Below, in pieces: positions 58,718-64,000 of a stretch of 64,000 bases of DNA. A program made the translations under genes and the position numbers. The DNA is from Lachnospiraceae bacterium (lineage in GTDB: Bacteria > Bacillota > Clostridia > Lachnospirales > Lachnospiraceae). Positions within the stretch are counted from its first letter, which is position 1. The number at the start of each line of letters is the position of its first letter. Below the pieces are notes generated by a model. It saw only the letters and a list, made by a program, of their open reading frames with translations, had not been told where the DNA came from and made no database searches. The stretch covers positions 1 to 64,000 of the forward strand of contig JAMPFQ010000023.1 of NCBI GenBank assembly GCA_023664345.1, given 5' to 3'.

Positions 58718-60871
58718 TCACAGTTCCATAAATGTCGTGTCATACGCCGCGATCGTCACTGTCTTATCTCCCTTATCCGTGGGAATGGTCGTGGTCTGCT
58801 CCGTGTCACTGTTATTGATGACCACCAGCTTCCCGCTCTCCGGATAATACGCGCACTCCGTATAGAGATTGTCGGTCATATAAAGGCCGCGCGTGCCCTC
58901 GCCGCCCGCGTAACGGATCAGCTGGTACAGCATACGGGTATTCTCCAGATTCTGATGGAAAGAGGCCAGATAGATCCCTTTTCCTTTTCCGAAGTCATTC
59001 ACCGTCACAAGAGGCTTATCCCCGTCAGCCATCAGTACTTTCGCTTTGCCGTCGGTGAGGTACAGATGATCCTTCGACTCTACGGTGGCTCCCCCGGGCA
59101 GGATCCCCTCCGCGTCGCCTGCTTCAAAGTTCCATTTGCCGTGGCAGACCCTTGCCCCCGTATCCTCGTCAATCCCCAGTACGTGAGCCATGCGGAACGT
59201 ATGATCGTAACCCTCCACCGCGGAAGGCTCGTTGACGCCGATCAGGGTTCCGCCCTCATACACCCATTTGGTCAGCGCCGTCACCATCTCATCATCTTTC
59301 CAGTTATCGCCGCCGCTCCACGCGCTTCCCGCGTATCCGGCGTTGATCACCACATCCACATCCGCCAGTGCGCCCTTTTTCACATCCTCAAAGGAAATAA
59401 ACCTTACATCCACCGGCAGGCCGGATAAAGCCTCGTTGATATGAATCAGGTCATGCATATAAGTCTCATGGAAATGCCCCGACAGCGTCCAGGAACGGAG
59501 CGCTCCCCAGCTGTGCAGTACGGCCACCCTGGTCTTGATGGCATAGGGCCTGCCCGCGTCGTGGAAGCTGCGGATCAGCCGGAACTCATCGGACACCTTT
59601 TCAATATAATCGCAGAAATCGGGGAAATCCTCCACCAGATGCAGGTATCCGCCCAGACCGATCCTGTCGATCTTCGCCCGAAGCAGGGCACGCCTTACGC
59701 TGTTCCAGTATTTCTTGGCATCCAGCGTGGGATCGCCGCCCTCCGCGAAAGTAGGCGCTCCTCCCAGGCCCACGGGGAACAGGTAAGGATGGAGACGCAG
59801 TTCATGGATGGGCACATCCACACCGGCACAAAGCCTTGCCTCGTAGCCGGAAAACACACATTTGATCAGGCCGTCAAAACCAAATTCCTGAAATCTGCCA
59901 TTGTAAGGTTCCACACCCACCCAGCTGTCGTCGTAGAATACATAGGCTTTCTTGCCGTACTCATGCACCATATCGATCAGCTTTCTGCCAAAGGAGATCA
60001 CGAAATCGTTGACAAATGCCATCCAGTCCGCCTTTTTCCGATCTCCGGGCATGTGGGTGACGTGAAGCTGTCCCTTGTTTATGAAATCCTCCGCGGTCAT
60101 GGCGTAACCGTATTTCTTTTCAAATTCATCCAAAGCAATATCGCTGACGGTATAGTCGTAGGAACCCCAGTCGGAAAACAGCTGGCGGTTTCTCTCATCG
60201 CTTCCCCAGATCCACACGAAATTGTAGAACATGGAAGTAAAGCGCACTACCGTTGTGTCAGGATGGGTCTCGCACCAGTTCTTCATCCACCCCAGCATAT
60301 ATTCCTGGGTCTCAGGGTATCTGGGGTCGATCTGCATCAGATGCTCCTTATCCCAATTGTTGGTGGTATGGTTGTACATGGAGATTTCTTCCCAGATACG
60401 GTATGCCAGGAAGCTGACCGTATATTTGTGAAAAGGCGTGATGCCGTTTACGGTAACGCTCCCGGATTCTTTTGCGTAACTCCATTTGGAAGCGTCCACT
60501 TTCGTGTTGGAAGTGCGGTCGTACACCTCCCAGTATTTCATGGCCCGTTCGCTGTCATTGACGGTAAACTGTTCCTCAAAGAAGCTGTCCATCAGCCCGA
60601 TGGTCACGCTCTCGCTCTCCGCCACGGCCGCAGGCGTGCAGAGAAAAGTCTGCTGCAATTTATCAGTATTTTTCTTCGCCCATTCGTTATGGTCGCGGAT
60701 AATGCAGATGGTAGAATAAATACCGTATCCCGCGTGTACGATCTCATCGGAAAGCACAGTGCCATCGCTGTCCCTGATCACATCCGCGCCCCATTTTTCT
60801 GCCATTTTTAACGTGAGATTCTCATATCCGGACTCCCCGGGCAGTGTAAAACCACCTTTTGTCTGAGACAT
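58718..60871 (-). CDS. GH112 beta-galactoside phosphorylase
   Basis: 717 residues from ATG 60871, eight bases after GGAGG (an ATG at 60886 overlaps that site). Typical GH112 sequence throughout: GGFTLPGESGYENLTLKMA at the start, NHTTNNWDKEHLMQIDPRYP, VRFTSMFYNFVWIWG, VFYDDSWVGVEPYNGRF and the C-terminal beta domain. The family phosphorolyses galacto-N-biose/lacto-N-biose or D-galactosyl-beta-1,4-L-rhamnose to galactose 1-phosphate. The two upstream operon genes act on rhamnogalacturonan, so galactosyl-rhamnose is the more likely substrate. There is no signal peptide; the enzyme works in the cytosol. Confidence 0.92.
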   Translation of the reverse strand: MSQTKGGFTLPGESGYENLTLKMAEKWGADVIRDSDGTVLSDEIVHAGYGIYSTICIIRDHNEWAKKNTDKLQQTFLCTPAAVAESESVTIGLMDSFFEEQFTVNDSERAMKYWEVYDRTSNTKVDASKWSYAKESGSVTVNGITPFHKYTVSFLAYRIWEEISMYNHTTNNWDKEHLMQIDPRYPETQEYMLGWMKNWCETHPDTTVVRFTSMFYNFVWIWGSDERNRQLFSDWGSYDYTVSDIALDEFEKKYGYAMTAEDFINKGQLHVTHMPGDRKKADWMAFVNDFVISFGRKLIDMVHEYGKKAYVFYDDSWVGVEPYNGRFQEFGFDGLIKCVFSGYEARLCAGVDVPIHELRLHPYLFPVGLGGAPTFAEGGDPTLDAKKYWNSVRRALLRAKIDRIGLGGYLHLVEDFPDFCDYIEKVSDEFRLIRSFHDAGRPYAIKTRVAVLHSWGALRSWTLSGHFHETYMHDLIHINEALSGLPVDVRFISFEDVKKGALADVDVVINAGYAGSAWSGGDNWKDDEMVTALTKWVYEGGTLIGVNEPSAVEGYDHTFRMAHVLGIDEDTGARVCHGKWNFEAGDAEGILPGGATVESKDHLYLTDGKAKVLMADGDKPLVTVNDFGKGKGIYLASFHQNLENTRMLYQLIRYAGGEGTRGLYMTDNLYTECAYYPESGKLVVINNSDTEQTTTIPTDKGDKTVTIAAYDTTFMEL

Positions 60872-60898
60872 CTTATAGTCCTCCATTCCAATTCTTAT

Positions 60899-62695
60899 TT
60901 ATATTTTCATTTTCCGGCAATACTCAACGGCTTCACCGCGGGTGATCGCCTTATTCAGATCCACGCTCCCGTCCGTGGGAATCAGGCCGATGGCACAGGC
61001 CGCCCTGACAAAAGGCCTCGCAAACTCCCTGCACTTATCGTCATAAGCGCACGCTCTCTCCTCCGGCAGCGTCTTGCGGCTCTTGTAGCCGTTCATGGCA
61101 AACACCAGGAACTCCTCCAATGTCACATCCCGTTCCGGATAAAAACGCTGCTCCTCCACCAGGTTCTCATCTATGATACCATTCTGGTAAGCACACTCCA
61201 CCGTTCCCGCGTACCACTCATGGCCCACCACATCCGTAAACATATCATTGTACACATTTGTGGGGAAAAATCTCGCGGTCTTGATGATCATATCCAGCAC
61301 GGAAGCCCTGTCCGCATTCCCCGACAGGTTCTCTACCTCCGACAGCAGCGCGCCTCCCTCATCCGGATTCGCCACATTTTCATAAATCGCGGGCTTTACA
61401 GGCGGCACGATCTCTCCTGCGGGTTCCCAGGATCCAAACCCTTTCGTCACACACTCCGCAAGAAAAGCATACTTCGCTTCCTGATGTCCGGCACAGGCGC
61501 AGGCAATCTCCTCTGCCACCAAACCTGCCATATAATAAGCCCCGTAATCGTTGCTGTGTGTATAGTCACCGGGGAAATAATAGGGCTTGGAACCCTCCAG
61601 CCCGTGTTCCACCACGAACTCCATACTGAGCCCGTGCAGATCCAGGACAGGCACTTCCATAGCCTCCCCGATCTCCTTGCAAACCTCCGCGTATTCCTCC
61701 AGCAGGTCATTATAGCTTCCGTCATTGCCTTTCCAGGTATTCCTGGCAAGGGGCGTCACCAACAAAGGATAAGCCCCCTTATCACGGCACTCCGTGATAT
61801 ATCTGGCCAGGTTCGCATGATAGCCTCCCCTGGCTTTCAACGCATCCAGTTTCTGATCATTATGGGCAAACTGATAAAACACAAAATCTCCGGGCCTGAC
61901 GTACTCCTCCACAATGGCGTAATGCCCTTCCTCCCGGAAACTCTCCGTGGTCAATCCCGAGTGGGCATGGTTGGAAACCGCGATCCCGTCATTGAAATAA
62001 GCCGATATCATCTGCCCCCAGCCGGAATAGCTTGTTCCCGGCGCATAGGGGTAATCGGCACTCTGGTCCGTCACCGTGGAATCCCCGGCTATATAAACGG
62101 TGGGACACTCTGCCTCCTCCACATCCATGGCGCTGATGCGCGGCTTGTCCGCCACCACGGTGATATCCAGCGTCTTATCCGCAAACCGCTCTGTATGTCC
62201 CCTGGGCACGATATCGCACACATTTACCATCATGGTATGGGTGAACGTGCCCGCGGGAATATCCCCGCGATACCCCAGACGCCTGCGCCCAGTATAGATC
62301 AGCGCATCTCTCATAGGCTCGTCGGCGCATATGGTGACAGTCACCTTATAGTTGCCCTGATGGGGCACATCCATCTTAAAGGAAAGAGGGATCCGCCTGT
62401 GCTCTCCCTGCTCCCGTTCCCCGGTCTTATCTTCCAGGGAAGTGATCACCGCATCGGAATCCAGGAAGACGCCGTGGGCGTCCTCCTGAAGTTGTGTCAG
62501 ATTCTCGTCCTGATACCAATACACCGTATCAAACGCGGAATTTAACTCCGCTATCCGCAGCTGTTCCTGCTCTCTTCTATTCTGTTCCGTTACAAATCCG
62601 TAAGCCTTATCCGGCCGATAAAGGTCTCCCGCCGTGACGCGGATACCGTCTGCGGGATCCTCCAACGCGCCGAACAGAAATCTGCTGTGAAACAT
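60899..62695 (-). CDS. SGNH (rhamnogalacturonan acetylesterase-like) hydrolase with S-layer-homology-like tail
   Basis: 598 residues. The start ATG 62695 directly follows the TAA of the GH105 gene. An N-terminal beta domain (about 1-195) leads to the SGNH domain: YIAGDSTVTDQS with the nucleophile Ser, the HSGLTTES region, FAHNDQK (Asn block III) and GDYTHSNDYGA with the Asp-His pair, as in CE12 esterases. From about 485 two SLH-like stretches follow (YNDMFTDVVGHEWYAGTVEC, FVRAACAIGLIP). SLH tails normally bind the cell wall, yet no signal peptide is visible, so either export is non-classical or the tail has another role. It should deacetylate rhamnogalacturonan fragments. Confidence 0.85.
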   Translation of the reverse strand: MFHSRFLFGALEDPADGIRVTAGDLYRPDKAYGFVTEQNRREQEQLRIAELNSAFDTVYWYQDENLTQLQEDAHGVFLDSDAVITSLEDKTGEREQGEHRRIPLSFKMDVPHQGNYKVTVTICADEPMRDALIYTGRRRLGYRGDIPAGTFTHTMMVNVCDIVPRGHTERFADKTLDITVVADKPRISAMDVEEAECPTVYIAGDSTVTDQSADYPYAPGTSYSGWGQMISAYFNDGIAVSNHAHSGLTTESFREEGHYAIVEEYVRPGDFVFYQFAHNDQKLDALKARGGYHANLARYITECRDKGAYPLLVTPLARNTWKGNDGSYNDLLEEYAEVCKEIGEAMEVPVLDLHGLSMEFVVEHGLEGSKPYYFPGDYTHSNDYGAYYMAGLVAEEIACACAGHQEAKYAFLAECVTKGFGSWEPAGEIVPPVKPAIYENVANPDEGGALLSEVENLSGNADRASVLDMIIKTARFFPTNVYNDMFTDVVGHEWYAGTVECAYQNGIIDENLVEEQRFYPERDVTLEEFLVFAMNGYKSRKTLPEERACAYDDKCREFARPFVRAACAIGLIPTDGSVDLNKAITRGEAVEYCRKMKI

Positions 62696-63748
62696 TTACA
62701 GCGCACCATCCTTTTCAATCTCATCCGATACCAGCAATGTTGCGAAGAATGCCAGCGCAAGGCCTTGTCCCCAGCCCTGGATATAAGCCTTGGGAATGCC
62801 TCTGTAGCCTTCCTTGTCCCTCATAACCGCCGTACCGCCGGATACGTTCATGACCTTGCCGTCCTCGCTGACATTGGCAAGCAGCCCCTTGATGGACTTA
62901 TTGATATACTTGGAGTGAAGAGGATTTCCTCTGGTCAGCATAGCCGCGGCAATGCCCGCGGACGCGGAGATCTCCTCATAGGACTCGGGATCGTCCAGCA
63001 CGGTCCTCCACAGGCCGTTTTCCGTCTGTACGGTCTTCAATGCCGCCAGCTGCTCGTTCAGGGAGCCCGCGATATCGATATATTTGGGATACAGATAGCA
63101 CTCCGGCAGGATGCCGCCCACCTGGGACATGGTGAAAGCTGCCCACGCGTTTGCCCGGCCCCAGTAAATACCGGACATATGATCTCCCGCGATATTATCA
63201 TAACCATGATAATAGTAACCGCTGCTGGGATTCTGCAGATACTTGATATGCCAGTAATACTGATTCAGGGCATCATCGATCATAGCCTCGTCCTTATTCA
63301 TCACGCCCACTCTCAGCAGCAGGAATGCCGCCATGAACAGCGTATCGCACCACGCCTGCTCCGGAAAATCGTTGTTGGCGGATACGGTATGCTGCAGTAC
63401 ATTGTCCCCAAAGCGGAGTGCGTCCTTGGATATGTACTCGATCTTGCTCATCAGGATGTCATAGTACTTCTTGTCGTTAGTAGCGTTGTACAGAGTGATC
63501 AGGCAGTGACCCATCGCACAGGCATTGACCGTCCATACCTTGGGAAGCCCCAGATCGATCAGTTCATCAACCCTGTCCTTTAAAAGCTTCAGGTACTCTT
63601 CCTTGCCGGTCTTCTCATAAGCTTCACCGATCCCATAATAAGCCACGCCGCAAGGCCAGTCCCATGTGAGATCCATGTTCATGGTCTTTTTCACGATCTT
63701 GTCGATCACCTCTTCAATCTCTTTCTTGTCATACTCCAGCTGTAACAT
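62696..63748 (-). CDS. GH105 unsaturated rhamnogalacturonyl hydrolase
   Basis: 350 residues from ATG 63748, six bases after GGAGGG. An (alpha/alpha)6 barrel enzyme: MDLTWDWPCGVAYYGIGEAY, the catalytic-Asp region WCDTLFMAAFLLLRVG, YWGRANAWAAFTMSQ and GWGQGLALAF. It removes the unsaturated galacturonate that rhamnogalacturonan lyases leave at the non-reducing end. No signal peptide, so it acts on imported oligosaccharides. First gene of the three-gene operon; its stop touches the next start. Confidence 0.92.
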   Translation of the reverse strand: MLQLEYDKKEIEEVIDKIVKKTMNMDLTWDWPCGVAYYGIGEAYEKTGKEEYLKLLKDRVDELIDLGLPKVWTVNACAMGHCLITLYNATNDKKYYDILMSKIEYISKDALRFGDNVLQHTVSANNDFPEQAWCDTLFMAAFLLLRVGVMNKDEAMIDDALNQYYWHIKYLQNPSSGYYYHGYDNIAGDHMSGIYWGRANAWAAFTMSQVGGILPECYLYPKYIDIAGSLNEQLAALKTVQTENGLWRTVLDDPESYEEISASAGIAAAMLTRGNPLHSKYINKSIKGLLANVSEDGKVMNVSGGTAVMRDKEGYRGIPKAYIQGWGQGLALAFFATLLVSDEIEKDGAL

Positions 63749-63824
63749 AAATAACCCTCCGTTCCGCCATATTGGCAATTTAATGATCTTCCGTTGTATT
63801 ACCTCTGTCCAAACCTATGAGTGT

Positions 63825-63830
63825 ATTATA
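63825..63830 (-). promoter_or_regulatory. Possible -10 element of the GH105 operon
   Basis: TATAAT on the minus strand, 77 bases before the start. No good -35 is present at the right distance, which suits a promoter needing an activator. Confidence 0.35.
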
Positions 63831-63937
63831 ACATACTTCATTTAAAAAAAATACATAACTCTGAAAAAAACCGCAGCCGGAAAATAGTTGTATCTGCTGC
63901 GAAAACTGCTTTCCGCAAAACAATTTCGATTTACGTA

Positions 63938-63965
63938 TTGACATCTACAATTTATCGGTTATAAT
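63938..63965 (+). promoter_or_regulatory. Promoter reading off the right edge
   Basis: TTGACA (63938-63943) and TATAAT (63960-63965) with a 16-bp spacer. It is divergent from the GH105 operon and probably serves a regulator or transporter gene beyond the window. Confidence 0.65.
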
Positions 63966-64000
63966 GATATCAAAGCATATTTTTCTTATTTTTGCCTGCA

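Overview
The window looks like chromosome from a spore-forming gut Clostridia, most likely Lachnospiraceae. The basis is mid-GC coding sequence with strong AGGAGG ribosome sites, a Bacillus/Clostridium-type mazG-hup-rqcP-yabP-yabQ-divIC-spoIIE-tilS-hpt-ftsH block, a CotS-like kinase, rubrerythrin with a PerR-like regulator, a VanT-type racemase and glycan phosphorylase genes. Assignment is by gene content only; no 16S gene is present.

Region 1 (1-2.3 kb) is accessory. It holds two related membrane/coiled-coil Q/P-rich proteins, a 76-residue orphan, and a compact convergent module that looks like an undescribed type I toxin-antitoxin system. A 46-residue hydrophobic peptide is encoded on the minus strand. 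A roughly 100-nt RNA with a near-consensus promoter runs toward it, and both end in one shared bidirectional terminator. About 1.1 kb further on, a second copy of the antisense-RNA half is present without a toxin. Region 2 (2.3-6.2 kb) is an ABC exporter operon carrying its own XRE-family regulator.

Region 3 (6.2-17.2 kb, minus strand) has an O-antigen ligase-like protein, an AI-2E family permease, a pseudouridine synthase, an RsmF-like rRNA methyltransferase, a HigBA-type locus with an apparently shortened toxin and an antitoxin fused to an ImmA/IrrE peptidase, a GH25 lysozyme, and a two-gene P-loop ATPase plus TPR operon that may be a signalling or defence pair. Region 4 (17.4-25.9 kb) has a two-component system divergent from a VanT-like racemase, PerR plus rubrerythrin, an XRE-receiver fusion and a nitroreductase. 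Region 5 (26-32.5 kb) has a degenerate M23 protein with an ECF sigma factor, a second ECF sigma/anti-sigma pair, relics of a mobile element and of a ribbon-helix-helix antitoxin, a lipoprotein, and tRNA-Leu and tRNA-Tyr.

Region 6 (32.5-57.1 kb, minus strand) is core: an amidase-deacetylase fusion, a four-gene two-component operon, a GH13 amylase, ftsH-hpt-tilS-spoIIE-divIC-yabQ-yabP-rqcP-hup-mazG, a PEGA protein, CotS, CCA transferase, a HAD phosphatase, a PrsA/SurA-like foldase and a PepF-like peptidase. Region 7 (57.3-64 kb) ends with a membrane protein and a three-gene operon (GH105, SGNH esterase, GH112 phosphorylase) that fits breakdown of rhamnogalacturonan I. Hairpin-rich dispersed repeats sit directly against stop codons in several places. 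One 112-bp unit occurs identically at 17.3 and 58.4 kb.
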